The notes beneath the pieces are model-generated. The model saw only the letters and a list, made by a program, of their open reading frames with translations. It ran no database searches and was not told the DNA's origin. The translations under genes were made by a program, and so were the position numbers. From contig MU839846.1 in the NCBI GenBank assembly GCA_030411725.1, forward strand, positions 186,001 through 250,000: 64,000 nt of DNA, written 5' to 3'. Origin of the DNA: Echria macrotheca (lineage: Eukaryota; Ascomycota; Sordariomycetes; Sordariales; Schizotheciaceae). Positions 32,799-46,139 of this stretch are shown in pieces. The stretch's first letter is position 1; every line of letters starts with the position of its first letter.

Positions 32799-34449
32799 GG
32801 CTTCTTCGGTGATCGCTCAGAGAACGTCCAGACAAGATTGATGAGCCTACCACTGGCGACAGGATTGCGACCAAGGGTTGGAAAACAGTGACGCCGGCGG
32901 GCCGCTCAAAGTCGGACAGAATTGGAGAGTTGGAAAGTCAGTAAATAGGGAATGGGTCGTCATTTGGTCCTTATCTGCAACGTCGACCCGGCCACTTGGT
33001 CGATGTCGAGCAGAATCATGCCAGGCCCAGAACGCGGGCGTTCCAACCAAGATAAGGAGAAACTGCAGATGAATGCAGAACGCCATGACGCCGACGAATG
33101 ACACTCAGATATCCACTTGGTATGTACAAGGGCACGGGCTTGTCTTTTGGCATGTCCAGAACCGTCGACACGGCTGCAGGCGGTAATCGGGATGGCGCCG
33201 GGCGATACTCGATCGGCGTGCTGTCCGGCTGCAGCCCGTGGGCGGGGGTCATTAGACGTCGTTCTGCCCAAAACCGGAGCACCGACCCGGAAATCCATTG
33301 CCCGCCAGAACTCGCCCGACATCGTAGAAAGACATATAAGCCGCGTTTCTATATCACATCCGGATGAAACAGGTCAGAGAAGGGGAAGAGAGCTCGAAGA
33401 CTTGCCAAACCACCGGGACTGGCGCCAGCCCATTCTTCCTCGCAAGTCCGTGAGCGAGCTATGGCAGACGACAGATTCAGGGCACGGCTGGAACAGGCCA
33501 TCTTTTCCTACAGGCGGTTGACGTCTTCGGAAGAAGCCCAGCGGATTGGACGAGATGCGGACGTCGCTCGCTGTCGGCAGACAGAGGGAAAGAAAGCCCG
33601 ACGTCGTTGGTCAGGATATGGACGAAATGCGGGTACCTTACCTTATCTGAAGCCAATTGAATAACGTAAGAGCTGAAGAGGAATGCGTTGTCCGTTTCTT
33701 CTTGCCAAATGATTTTATTCAGAGAGCCTGCATCTTCCCGATCGATAAGTCCCGACGTTTTTCTGCTTGAAGAAATGGCAGGTCGTCCGGCGGTTGGGGG
33801 CTCAAGATCACGTTTCTCGCTTCCGCTCCTGGGCCTCGTCCAGGCCTTTGCAAGGCTGAGGGCCGTTGATAGCAAACCAATTAGGCCCACAAAGCCGCCG
33901 TTTGTGGACCAAAAATTACATACTAACATACCGTAAAGAGGTTTGCGAATGAACTGCATCATTAGATTCCAAAGCCAGCCTCACAGCTTCTGTCAAGATC
34001 CACGCCCCTCGGGTTCTCGCGAAGAGAAGTCAAGTGGGGCAGACGTCCACCGCGGGGTCCTCACCCCGAGATCGCGTTCAACCAATGACGTCAACTCCCG
34101 TGGGGGTGGTCGGCGGCGGTCTAGATCTGCTCTCAAGGTCAAGTGCCATCAGCCTCGTACACCTTATTTCAGGACTGGAAATAGTAGTTATCATGGCCCC
34201 AGTCCTGTCCGACACTGCACAAAGAGACAAAGCACCAGTTGAGGGCTTGCTGTTGTTTCAACTCATGGAAATGTTGTCATTGGTGCAGAAGCAAATGCTT
34301 CCCAGCCCGGGCAGGAAGAATCCCTGGGCAGGTGCGAAGGAGTAGTCTAGATGTACCCAGCAAACAAATTTTCGATCTCCTTCCAAAACGCCGTTGCTTC
34401 CCAAACGCAATCCCAAAATGACCAGCTCTGCGCCTCCCAAACCATCGCC
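32799..34449. other. 1.65-kb intergenic region, no gene seen
   Basis: Promoter side of the MATE gene and downstream region of the Zn2Cys6 regulator. Short overlapping frames only. Confidence 0.45.
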
Positions 34450-37009
34450 TCAAGACAACCTCATCGACCCAACATCAAGTCCCTTCCCCTTGTCCCTGCT
34501 CCCCGCCGGATCCCGTCCCGGAGAGACGCCGTATCCACCACTCATCTCGTCCTCGTCCTCGCTCCCACTCGAACTTGCCTGCCATCCGGCCGACCTCGAA
34601 CTACCTTCGCCGGGGCTGTTCGACTCCCGCGGATCAGACGGCTCCGATCCCAGCCATTGCTGCAATCTGACTGCGCCCTCCATTGTCTTGGTCGCGATAT
34701 CCCAGTTGTCCATCCCGATCTGTAGGAGGGTGGCATTCAACATAGCCTTGACGAACCGATCGTGTGGCCTCTTCCCACATGTAACAAGAGGCACAAGGAG
34801 CCAGTTGAAGACGCCGAGTAAGGATCGCCACGTCGAGAGCGGCACACGCCACATTGTCGTCCAGAGATGCAGGAACTCATCTGTGGTGATGATGGCACTG
34901 AATGGGCGACGGAGCTTGACGGCCCGACTGTACATGAGTGCTCCGAGGCGCACGGCCTGGTAGATATAATCAGGCGGGGCCCCCGACGGGGAAGCCTGTC
35001 GACCCATCGTGTCTGGAATATCGTTCGGATCTTGCCCCTCAAATCCTGGAGGCTGCAGCGATCCCCTCATACTGATACCTTGTGGTAATTGCCCCCGACT
35101 CTGGCTACGACTGGATGTTTGTCGGTTCCTCGGTGCCGCGGGTTGCTCCTCCCCAGTCTCGGGCGTACCCCTCGCATCGAAACCTGGCGTGGAGCCTGGC
35201 GCGGAGGGGACGGGCGAGGCGGCAGCAGAAAGACGCCGCACTATTGGACCCTCTGCCGGAAGCTTTGAGGTTCGATCATATATCCATGCCGAAGTGGTGT
35301 TGACCTTTTGGAGCTCTTTTGGCGAGGCAGTCTCGGGGAGAGCCTGAACCGTCGAGAGAAGAAACCGCATGTCATCGAGGATGGCAGCAACGGCTGGATG
35401 GATGCGGAGAGCGTCGTCGCAAGAAGAGAAGCGCGCCAGTGTGGATAGGAAGGGCGTGTTGAGAGCAAGCCGGAAAGGAACCGAAATGTTTTCTCGATAT
35501 TCGAAGTCACCTCCGCCGCGGAGAAAAGGGGGAGTCTCGAAGGACAAGGCGATGGCAGTGTCAGACCTATGTCCGCCCAATGTTAGAATTGTCATCATGG
35601 TCATCACGGGGAAAAGACGATAACACCGAGGCAAGCAATCCTCTTCTCCGGAGCTCAACTTACGTTATTGCCAGCTTACTGATTAAACCATGAAGACCCA
35701 GATACCGGAACCCCCCTTTGACTCTTATCAGCTCCCGCAATCCCCGGAGGTGTGTATGTAGGCTGTTTGAGTCTCCCCACAACCACTCGTCAACGACAAG
35801 CTGGATGACGCCCGTTATCCCTTCGTCGCTTGGTGGCGACCTCGAGCGGATGTGGTCATTCAGCAGCTTGATCGCGAAACCTTTGTGCGTCATTGCAGCC
35901 TCGGGTTCAATATGTCCCGTCTCCGTCAGGAAGCACGCTGCAGTGTAAATGGCAATGTTCACCAGCAGCGGAGATTGCACAGTGTACGGGACGTAGTACC
36001 TGATGTACGGGTTCGAAGCGTCAGGGTTACCGTCTATCGAGGCCTTGAACTGAGATATGAGCCTGACATCTGCAATACAGTCTTCAGTCAGCGAACAGTC
36101 GCGCGGGCAACACAGGGAGCTTACAGGTCGCCAGTAGCTCAGACGTCTGCATCGTCAACGGCGCAACCACACCAAGCATTCCCGGTGTCGGAGCCGTCAT
36201 AGGCCAAAATCCCCCGCTAATGGCCGGAGGTACGCCAACGGACAGCGCCCACGTATTTGGATCCATGCTCCAACTTTCTGGGTCCAGCTGAGTCGGTGAG
36301 GAGCGGTACATGCGAAGCATCTTGACTGCGGCATGAACATCCGCAGAATGCGACCTGCATTCATTGTCACAGGCTATGATACCAGCCGATAAGCTGGTCT
36401 TGGACGTGCTCCAGGCGTATGGTGTTGGGGCATCCGATCCGGGAGATCGATCCAAGGGAAAGTTGCCAAGCCAGGATTCTGAGATGTCGCCAACATCTTC
36501 GACTTGTCGCCTTGCCCACCGATCGAGATGTGGAGAAGGGTACCTCGGCGGCCGATGAGGCGATCGCGAACTGTCTGTCGGGAAAGACTCGTCTCCCTGT
36601 GGGGGAAACAAGATAAAAGGGAGCGGTTGCTGCGGTGATATCGCCGTAGAGCTTGACCGCCTACAAGCGCCGTCAGTTGACACGAGCCGAACTCGGACGG
36701 AGAAACAACAAACCTGTTGCCCCTGTACTCGCAGACTGGCGGAGGGAATCTCCGCGTGCAATTACTACATGGCTGGCCTTGGTTGCACTGTTGGCTTAAC
36801 CGTCAGCATCATCCCTCCTCACAGACGATGCCTGGGAGGCATATCGCAGAGCATTCCGCCTTCCCGTGGTATCAAAGGGGTGTTTATCAGTGGACGAGGG
36901 AATACAAAGGCCTCACCTTTTGCTTCCTCCTCCGGCACTCGGTACACGACGTCGTGGACCGCTCGGCACGTGCGGGGCGCTGGGAAGGAGGCTGCGTGGC
37001 TTCGGACAT
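34450..37009 (-). CDS. Zn2Cys6 fungal-type transcription factor
   Basis: Nuclear DNA-binding regulator. Five exons (36917-37009, 36714-36787, 36125-36660, 35664-36069, 34450-35566) join in frame to 741 residues. Intron 1 (129 nt) falls inside the zinc cluster. Splicing restores C22-x2-C25-x6-C32-x5-C38-x2-C41-x8-C50, a complete binuclear cluster, which fixes both the start at 37009 and the first splice. There is no obvious coiled coil directly after the cluster. The middle region (SPLLVNIAIYTAACFLTETGHI, then LVVDEWLWGDSN) resembles the divergent helical regulatory domain of C6 factors that read ARG-like or secondary-metabolism targets. The C-terminus is Ser/Gly/acidic. The target genes are unknown. 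Its downstream neighbour on the same strand is a MATE transporter 1.65 kb away. Confidence 0.85.
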
Positions 37010-39946
37010 GATCGGTTCTGGGACGAAGAAAGACCTTGGCAACACCACTCCTTGATTTCCCCGTCTGCTACACAGGAGGAATGTCGGCAGGTTGTAGGGC
37101 TGACTTATAAAGAGGAGTACTGTTTGGGACCAGGACCGAACAGGGGTGTCGGGCTTGATCATGCAAGTGTTCGGAGATGCGCTCGTTGGGGCTAGCGCGC
37201 GAGTTCGATGCCGGCAGGTTCACAGCCAGCCAGATGGGTTGAGGGGTGCCAGTTGGGGACGGCCGCTGGGCTGGAAAGGCTGCGGGAGAAATCAGAATTG
37301 GACCCTCCCGACTTGCGCCATGGGGGGCGGTGATGAGAAAACGAGACAGGTTGAGCGGCTTCACACGACAAGACGGCCCGGATGGAGAGACGGTCAACGG
37401 GGGATATGGGAGCTTTATCTTGGTTCCCGGGACAGGGAATATTTTTGGAAAGGCCACGGAGCAGCAGGGGAAGCAAAGACGGTGCCATCCCAAGCGGTTG
37501 ATTCCCGGCTGTGCGAGTAGAGAGTCATGAGCTTGTTGATGGCGGAGTCGGCTGGCGCTGTCCTGGGGAAGAATCGCAAGCTCTGAGTGGACCGCCAGGC
37601 CGGTGTAGCTGAGACATTGGATTAAGGTTGCAAACCTAGTCATGTTTGACAGCTCTCCAGTCTATCAACCCTCGATATCCACGACAGCCATTCGATCTGG
37701 CCTCATGACGCATACCGCTGCCTACCAAGTCTTCCAGCGAGATGGACGAGGGAGTGCCACCGGAGACGGCAGAATACGCATGACACGTAGGACATCGGTC
37801 AATGGGCACCTGCAGGCTGCAAGCTGTAGGGCTTGGAAAACTGGCGCCATCACATCGGACAGTCCTCTTCTCTGAAGATGTCAGGTTCGAAGATTGTGTC
37901 CACATGCGGGAAGCTGGATGTTGAAGCTATCATGGAAGGTCTCAAGGTTGACTCTTCTATCGGCCACCAAACCGTTGAACCAGGCAGGCTTCCATCGGGG
38001 GCTCAGCATCCCAAATCCAGGTCGACAAAGATTAATCTTCAAACCTGAAACAGAGCTGCAGTGTCACGCCACTGGGATGACAGCGGGGAAGCTCTCTGAT
38101 CAGCTACTGCTGCGGCCATGCGTGCTGACATGGGTCGGTCCAATGGGGCGGGTAGCCGATGGGAGGGGAGAAGCGACGGCCGGAGCATCACGGAGCGGGC
38201 TCCGCAACGGCAAAGACAAACCCCTCGCTTGCTCGCTTGCAGACGCGGCAAGGGCCAGGGCATGGAATGGGACGAGAAGCCCAAAGCGCTCGGCTTGATC
38301 AGGGATCCGAGGATGATGATGCGATGCTGCAAGAGCGGGCGACGCGCCGCGAAGAGCGACGGCTGTCAGCCCCCCGTTGACCCCCGGCGACTTATCTACG
38401 AGAGACTATCAGGAGCCAACCAACAGGGCCGAAAGTAACGTTGTGGTTGCTGCCGAGAGGCCACAGCCAGGACGCAAGGCTGGCTTGGTTCAGGGCTGAA
38501 ATGTCTGCGGGGAAGAGAGGAGGGAGGGGGGGGAGGTCGACCATCGAAAAGCCGGAGCTTGCAAGGGATAAAGCTAACAGCTAGCGGTAGTCAAATCACC
38601 GATAAGGTTGAACACTGCCTTGGCTGTTTGGATCGAAGGGAGAAACGAACGACGAGTGGCAGAAGACTTTTTGCGCCGTCGCGAATCGAGGGACCAGGGG
38701 TTTTTAGTTGGTGACAAAGGGATGGCGTGGATGCCGACGGCGCTTGTCACCCGAAAATGGGCTGAGGCGGTGCTCAACTGGCAGAGGCCAGAACTCAGAT
38801 GATGAGACGAACACCGGTCAGTGGTCCCATCAATGAATCGCGATTACCGACAGGATTTACCCTTCTCGAACAAACAAATGCGTTTGTGTGCTGCGAGGGG
38901 ATTGGATTAGAGTTATCTCAAACAAAAGCAGAGTGACGTCGGCCCCACTGCGCTGGACACGGAGAAGAAACGCCAAGCTCCACTATTCCCAAGTTGGACC
39001 CCTGGACAGGTCCAGACTGTCGTCAAGTCCACCACTCACACAACCGCCGTGACACCACTGGCCGCCGGCAACGCACCGGCGGCCGGCGACAAGGCAGGGC
39101 GACGGCCACATGGTCCCCACATGAAAGCCCGGCAATCGTGTCGAACCAGCAACGTGGGTTTATCTCCAGCCGTCTTTTTTTTGCGCCGATAGAGCTGGCG
39201 CTGTGGCATTGGGGGCCGCGGGAACGAAACAAACGAATGACGACATGGGAAAATGAAACAAATCAGCCGTGACGAAGCAGTGAAGAGAGAGAGGGCTGCA
39301 AGACAGCCTCAGCTGAACCCTCGGAAGGATCGAAAACAACGGGACGGGGCAGATCCGGCGCACCGGATGGACGCAGCGGACACAAAAAAACCGTTTGGTC
39401 TTTTTTTTCTCCAGCCGCTGGACCTGGGACCGACCGTTCTGGGCAGAATCGACTGAAAGATCCCGGGCATGCGATATCATTCGTCCGGCTGGAAATTTCC
39501 AACACACACACGCAACTTGCACAGCTTGCCAACATTCACCGAGCAGTACACCGGACAGACACCTTGCCAGAGCAAAGGGACCGACCGCACTGCCGCTGCG
39601 TATTGCCGCGCGAAAGAGAAAAAAAACCCAAAAGCTAAAATTGGTATCTCCTCGAAGAAATTCTGGTAAAACTCAACGCAGCTAAGGTCTTCAACCCCCC
39701 ATCAGACCGTTGTATAGCCCCCCTTTCCCCCACCCAAAACATACACACACACACCACCCTGCCATGCCACTGCCGTGCCGTGCAAAACACCTGCCCACCC
39801 ATGACGTCCGCCTTCCGGAGCAAACCATTTAACAAAGAAGATAGGTATCATTCGTCATATCATTCATCTCATCCCGTAAAAGCAAGAAAAATTACCGCCC
39901 ATCACTGCCGCTCTCGACACCATTAACCCCGGCCACCCAGGAACAC
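37010..39946. other. 2.9-kb intergenic region, no gene seen
   Basis: Promoter region of the Zn2Cys6 gene and downstream region of the patatin-like gene. CA-rich and C-rich runs occur near 39710-39790. No frame carries a recognisable motif. Confidence 0.45.
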
Positions 39947-41989
39947 TCATCTTGAGCTATAATTCGGCTTCTTGGCCATATTAACAGCCGGGGGCGCCTC
40001 GTCATCCAACGGGTAAGGCAGTCCCCCGCCGCCACCACCAGTGCGCGAACCCGACTGGCCGGGCAGGGGCGTCTTGGGCGGCAAGGGGGGTGGTGTCATT
40101 GTCTTTGCCGCCTCGTGGTCCTGGTAAAGCTGCCAGCGCGGATGGTCGTCCGGGCTGACAATGGCAATCTTGTCCTGGCCCGACGCGTAGCGGTACTGCG
40201 CCGGCGTGGGGGCGTTTACCACCAGCCGGTCCGCTTCGTCAGGTCCAGCCGTACCGGTCGTCGGCGGCTTGGCATGTAGTCTCAGCGGAGGTGGATGGGC
40301 ATCCTTTGGGGGCGCAGCCGTGGCACCGCGGAGGGGCGAGTGGTGGTTGCTGCTCATGCCCGACGTCACGGAAAGCCGCTCGCCGGAGCTTCGTGGCGAT
40401 GGGGTCCCGCCGGGAACGGGTAGGGTGTCAAGGCCAGATTCGTATGACTGGCGAGGGGGCGGAGTGCTGCTTGAGGAAGGCCGGGGAGGCATGGGCATGT
40501 CGCCCGGCAGTTCGATGGCCAAGGGCATCGGGATGTCCATCGACGATGAGGTCTGCACCAGGTCAGGTACGCCGTTGGCGACGCGCTGCCACCTCAGCTT
40601 GGCAAAGTGAATCTTGGCCAGCTTTCCCGACGCGCTCTGCACCATGCGCTGCTCATCCTCCCTGGCCAGATACCGACGGGTATTGGTGCTGATGTCGGCC
40701 AGCCGGTTCCACTCGTTCATGCCGAACTCGCCCACGCCGACCTCGACGTTGAAGCGATAGTAATTGTCGATGTTGACGCCCCGCTTCGCAAGGTATTCCT
40801 TTTTCATCAGCTCGTGGATCCTCTCACATCCTTCTATCTTCTGGATCAGTTTCCTCCTCGCCTCGGCGAACTCCCCGAGGAAGCCCTCATACCACATGGC
40901 AGAGTTGGCATCGCTCCCTTTTGGCCGTTTGCCCGTGCCTACGCTGACAAACACGCCTACCTCCCGCCCTGGCCACTCATTTACGACCGCCTCGTTGAGA
41001 GCTGTTATCGATGGATTGAAGTTCCCCGCACCATCGTCATGGAACACCGACTGCCCAATCTGGATCGGCTTGAACGCCAGCCCAATAGCGCAAGTGGCCC
41101 TCCCGGCTTCCCATATCTTGCAGTCGAACTCTGGCGCCGGTTCTCGCCTCGAATCATACGACCGCAGCATGGCCGGCTCTCCCCCTTTCTGTGTCCCCTT
41201 GTACATAGCCGTGACGGCACTGCGAAGTCAGTATCGACGCCCAATACGCGGGGCATGGTATGCTCACGTTTTTGTTCTGTATTCCCTTTCGTCGTATAAT
41301 CTTGCATTTGGGTTCCCGCCTCGGTGCGAGAATACTGGTCGGGCTGCTTGGGCGGCCGGACTTCTCGCGCTGAAACTCACCACGCTCGCGTTGCTGGTAT
41401 GTCTCCTCGGGCCGGCCGAGGCAGCAGCGCTCGAACGAGATGCAGCGCTGATGGGGTTGCCGCCGAGCCCGGTCCCGTCATTCCCTTCACTCTCATCGAT
41501 TGTGTGCTCGCGCACGCATTCCCTGATCGCCTCTTCCAATTTGGTAGCCTTGAACAGCGTCGACCGGTATGGTATTCCAGCGATCGTCTTATCGGTTTCG
41601 AAGACTATTCTCGTGAGCCGGACGTAAAGTTCCTTGCAGGTCTCGAGGTCCAGTCGCAACCGCCCTAGCATGAGGGCAATCAGGCCGCCAGTGCCGGTGC
41701 CCACGATCAGGTCGAAATGGTCGCATGGTTTTGGTATCTCGGATCGGCGCGGGGCTCGGCCCTCGATCTCGACAAAGGTTCGATGCATGAGCTCCTGGAT
41801 GATCAGGAACATCGAGTATCCCCGTACACCTCCGCCATCTACAAGAGCGAGCGATTAGTAACCCTACCAAAAGTGCGCCATGTCGCCGGCAGGAGGGGTT
41901 CTTGAGAGCGGGAATGACATACCGAGCGACAGGATCCGCAAGGGCGGCCCTTTTGTCGTGTCCTTGCGCTTGAGCCCGCCAAATTCCAT
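39947..41989 (-). CDS. patatin-like phospholipase domain protein with Gly at the nucleophile position
   Basis: Patatin/FabD-like lipid acyl hydrolase fold. Three exons (41923-41989, 41268-41838, 39947-41219; introns 84 and 48 nt) give 636 residues. The oxyanion loop LDGGGVRGYS is rebuilt across intron 1 (residues 22-31). The nucleophile elbow reads VGTGTGGLIA (68-77). The usual GxSxG Ser is Gly71, codon GGC at 41693-41695. The acidic partner is present as DDGAG (Asp275-Gly276). Homology continues to about residue 390 (EVGVFVSVGTGKRPKG). The C-terminal ~220 residues are Pro/Ser/Gly-rich. Without the Ser a classical Ser-Asp dyad cannot work, so the protein is probably inactive or uses other chemistry. 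Some fungal members may share this change. A possible extra 46-nt intron (41335-41380) would shift the frame and is rejected. Confidence 0.85.
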
Positions 41990-43225
41990 TTTCGTGGGTT
42001 GAAGCAGTCGAGGGCAGGTGCAGCTGCTGCGAGGAACGGCAGGGAAGGTTCGGGGAGATGTTGGAGTTCGGCTGCGCGGCTTTCAGTGGCGACGCTGCAG
42101 GCACAATGATGCCTGGCCTTGGGTCCCGCGGGGCAGGAAGGCTTGGCTGGCTGAGAAGTGACGTTGGGAGCTTGGGCCAGTTTAGAAAGGATCAGCCTTG
42201 TCCAAAGCCTTCGAGAATCAGGCACTTTGAGAACAAGCTGTCAAGCCCAAAATCAGATTTGTTTGCTGTGGGAGGTAGATTCGTGGGGAATACACGTCAA
42301 GAAGAATAATACCAAAACCCAGCTGGGACTGTCGTACAGCGACGGGCGTATTGTGGCGGTGTCGGCGACATCGGCAGTAGTTTGCCCACTGACACGCATT
42401 CATCATCAGGCTCAACTCAACTCGGCCGCATCCCCAGAGTTCTGTGTGTCTTCCTTCTGTGGAGCCTTTCCGTTCCGCGTGGATCCGGGGCCCGAGGCTC
42501 TGGCAGGCCTCCCGCTTTCTTGACAAGCGCCCGGGGATATCTAGGGGCAAAAAATGAGGCGAGATGAGCGTTCCTGGTTTGTTTGGTTGGCAGCTGTCAC
42601 AAGGAACGATTCAAGTGGTTCGAAACTGGTTCCTGACGCTGGCTTGATGCTGCCCTGACCAACGCTGCGAAACCATCTCGTCCCAAGTCGCCACGACGCG
42701 CGCAGTACGGGGACCAATCAGGGCCGGCTGACGGCCAAGACAACTCGTCTTTCGTGCCTCGGCGTTGTGGCTGTGCTGTGTCGCCATAGCTGACCACTGC
42801 CAAGACGTGGTTCACGGGTCAGCCGGGCACGGCGAGAGCGATGCACTTTACCTGTGTCTGTGAGCTTTACACTTACCGCCGGTGAGGAGCGAACAGTCAG
42901 CAATTTTTTGTCGGAGGTAACAAAATCGGTGAGCAAAGACGGCGTTGGGCGTGTCTCGCAGTGGATCGAGGGCACGGACCATTTGATCGGGTGCGACGCT
43001 GGAGCATCCCTGCCGCCACCATGTCGACGACGTCATCACTGGTAATTCGGAACACCACTTGCACTTGCACCAAGCAACGTTAGCAAAAACACGCGTTCCG
43101 TAACAAAGATAGCAACTGGAGGGGAAACTGAGTCCCAAACTGTGAAGACTCAAATACAATGTGACAGACCCTTTTCCACACAACCACTCCCAGGTCCAAT
43201 CGCGTGTTTGGAACAAGTCGCGGCC
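41990..43225. other. shared upstream region of divergent patatin-like and HAM1-like genes
   Basis: Both flanking genes start here and point away from each other, so this 1.2 kb must hold both promoters. I see no clear TATA box and no coding frame. Confidence 0.5.
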
Positions 43226-45496
43226 ATGTTCTCCTCCTGCTTCGGGACCCGCCAGCGGCGGCCAGACGAGGAGGAACCGCTCCTCTCGCACTACGACGAC
43301 GACACGACGCTGCAGCGCCAGGTGCACCAGAAGCTGCACACGCTGCAGATGCTCCGGGCGCTGTCCAAGGGATACATGCCCTCGAACGAACAGGCCATTG
43401 TCAATTTAAGGACGTTGCTGTCGTCGGACGTGCTGAACCCGGATAACAGCAATCTGAGCGACTCGGGCCGGGCCCTGGTGCATTATTCGCGGCAGTGGAT
43501 CACCCAGCTCATCAAGCTGCTGCAGAACAAGAACGGCAAGGACCAGATCCAGGATTTCCTCTGGTCGCTGTCGAGGGCGCGGGTTTCGGTGGATGTCGAG
43601 CACATTGCCGAGACGGTGGGGAGGGCGAAGTCCAAGGCTGATACGGCTGCTTGTAGGTGCACTGCGAAATAAAGGAAGGGTCTAGGCTGACATATCGCAG
43701 TGTACAAGAGCGTGCAGACGGTCGGCTCGCTGCTGCTGACCAACTCTGACTTTCGGCTGTTCCTCTCCGACCTCGATGTTGTCTGCCGCGAGATTTTCAG
43801 GGATACGGCGTTTGCGTTGTCCGAGGCGTCCAAGGAGGCGGGGAAGCGATTGGAGCCGCCCAAGGAGCAGCAGGAGGCGTTGAAGCAGCCCGGGAAGGAA
43901 GCGAACGGGAAACCGTCCGAGGGGGATTTGGAGGGGGAAGTGGCTGAGATCACACAGGTTCTCGAGGATGGAGTGTCGAAGGTGGCAGCCGAGGCGGAGA
44001 ACAGCATCTTGGACAAGCTCCAGGGCGAGGAGAAGGATACGTTGCTTCTACGCCTGAAGCAGGCCGTGATGAAGCTGCGGCAGCGCAGGGATTACACGGA
44101 TTCGGTGTCGACTCTGTCGCTGCTTCTCAAGCGGTACGCCATGGTTTATTCACGCATTGCCAAAGACGCTCTTTCTACGGCCGACGAGGATGTAGATCGC
44201 AACCCGGAGATGGACAAGGCTGCGAAGAACTTGTGGATTCTGATCAGATCGTTTGGAGACGCGAAAGAGTGGGATGAGCTGGAGCGGAGACTGAATCAAG
44301 TCATGGAGCATGGACAGAGCGATCCCGAGTTTGAGAAGTTGGTGGGAGAGCTCGGGAATGCCACGCAGGAGATGTTTACGGATCCGGAATTTCTGGATCA
44401 TGCTGAAGAGCGGTTCCAGGATCTTCGGGACAAATCGCGGAGCCTAGCTTCCCGTTCATCGTTGCGGGATGACGTTGACGGGCTGCTGGCTCAGCTTTAC
44501 GCTACGTTCCAATCGGTCATGCGGGACCAGGACGTTGCAAATCTCATGGGGACAACAAAGAAACTGGTCAGGATTCTGTCACCAGCCCATCAGTACACGA
44601 ACACGGCGCTCGTCGAGGACGCGCTGAACGTGTTTATCCCGCTGCTGATCCAGTCGATCAACTACATTCCGATCCCGAGAGTGGAAATCTCGACGCCCCA
44701 GATTGATCTGCTTCTAGAGAATCTGATCCTGGAGCCAGGCGTGACGATCAACCACTCTTCTTTCTTTCCATATAAGCTGCGCATCGAGACGTTCAACGAC
44801 CTCGAGATTCGAAAGGCGAGGTTCCGCACGACGTCGGCAGTCAAGAGCCTGACGCGGATTCGCATCGATGGGCTGTCGATCCGAGCCGAGGAGGTGGGTT
44901 TCTGGATGCGCGCCCACTCGGGGCTGCTGCGGTTCGCGGATGAGGGTATCAGCTCGTTTGCTCTTGACGAGCGCGGTCTCGATATCCAACTGGACATTGA
45001 AGTGGGCAAGGACCGACTGGAGAAGATTTTGTCACTGCGGGCCGTCAAGGTCAGGATTCACAAGCTGAACTGGACGCTGCGGCAGAGCAAGTTCAGTTTC
45101 TTCGCATGGCTGCTCAAGCCTTTCCTCAAGCCGGTGATCCGCAAGACGTTGGAGTTACAGCTGGCCAACGCGATCAAGGAGTCGCTGCATTTTGCGAACA
45201 GGGAGCTTATCTTTGCCAGAGAAAGACTGCGGGCAACGCGGATTGCCGATCCGGACGACATTGGCACGTTTGTCAAGGCCGTGCTGGCACGGTTGACGCC
45301 GCCTGATGATCCGGACTTGCAGGCACGGGTTGGATTGGCGCCGGGCGGTGGTGTTTTCGACGGTGTGTATGCCCCGGGCAGTGTTGTCAAGCTGTGGAAC
45401 GAGGAGGCCACGCAGGCTTCGCAGCGTATTCGGGAGAATGAGGTTGGGGGATGGAGGAATGCTGTTTTTGATGTGCATGCTACGATGTTGGGTTGA
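43226..45496 (+). CDS. HAM1-like protein (BPI/TULIP-related fungal family)
   Basis: Large conserved fungal protein of the HAM1-like N- and C-terminal domain family, whose C-terminal part is related to the lipid-binding BPI/TULIP fold. Exons 43226-43652 and 43701-45496 (48-nt intron, donor GTAGGT, acceptor CAG) give 740 residues. Joining restores DTAALYKSVQTVGSLL. Family blocks include GYMPSNEQAIVNLRTLLSSD near residue 50, a long helical middle, and a C-terminal half with repeated amphipathic strands (YIPIPRVEISTPQIDLLLEN, then RIRIDGLSIRAEEVGFWMR). It ends in WLLKPFLKPVIRKTLE and HFANRELIFARERL. I see no signal peptide or membrane helix. A role at membranes or in lipid binding is inferred from the fold. 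Start ATG 43226 (MFSSCFG) is preferred over the in-frame ATG at 43142. Confidence 0.85.
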
Positions 45497-46139
45497 TTTT
45501 TGGTGTCTGTATTGTTGATTCAGAGGTTGGGGTGGTGGGTGTTTGAGCAGTTGTAGCAGAAAGTCCAATCAAGACCGCTTTTCCCCTTGTCATTTGGTGA
45601 AACAGCTTGTGATTGGTTGAAGCTGGTGTAAGTCAGGGTCTGGTTGGGCCGGGATGCGCCACATGAGGTCATCTTGCGTTTCGGGGGTGAGGGCAGGTTA
45701 TTGGCGACATCAGAGCCGAACTTGCTCACTGGGCCACGAAAGGACATTTGGCTCGGCTGGCCGTTGGGTGTGGTTGGGCATGGACGTGGACGGCGGCCTG
45801 GAAGTGACGTATCCCCCTCCTTTTTCCGTCGTTTTCTCTTCAGGGCGCGTGGCCTCGGACAGCAAGCAAATGAGCAGGAAACCGGTCCTGAGGCCGAGCG
45901 GGAAGGTAGATGATTGGTATGACGATGTTCTGCCTGGTTTCTTGTAATCTTGCTTGTTTTCTTTGCTGGCTGGATGGACAGTTGTGCTTGCCGACCAGGC
46001 CAAGGCCATGGAACATATATAGCCTAGTCTTATTCCTTTCCTACTCTAGATGTCTGAGTAACCATTCCATTCCATCGCCCTCATCGGCAAACAACCAACA
46101 ACCACACACACCACTAGAGAAACAAAGAAGAGGGACAAA
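45497..46139. other. intergenic with TATA-like element
   Basis: 3' region of the HAM1-like gene and promoter of the next plus-strand gene. Nothing coding. Confidence 0.5.
46016..46021 (+). promoter_or_regulatory. TATA box of the small membrane protein gene
   Basis: TATATA about 120 bp before the start codon at 46140, followed by a C/A-rich leader typical of a fungal 5' UTR. Confidence 0.5.

Noticed and set aside
31201..37009. Secondary-metabolite gene cluster (MATE plus Zn2Cys6)
   Set aside because: No polyketide synthase, peptide synthetase, terpene cyclase or tailoring enzyme is nearby. Two neighbouring genes are not enough.
41335..41380. Possible 46-nt intron inside the patatin-like gene (GTGAGT...CCAG)
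   Set aside because: Removing it shifts the frame, and reading through gives a continuous protein that joins the next exon in phase.
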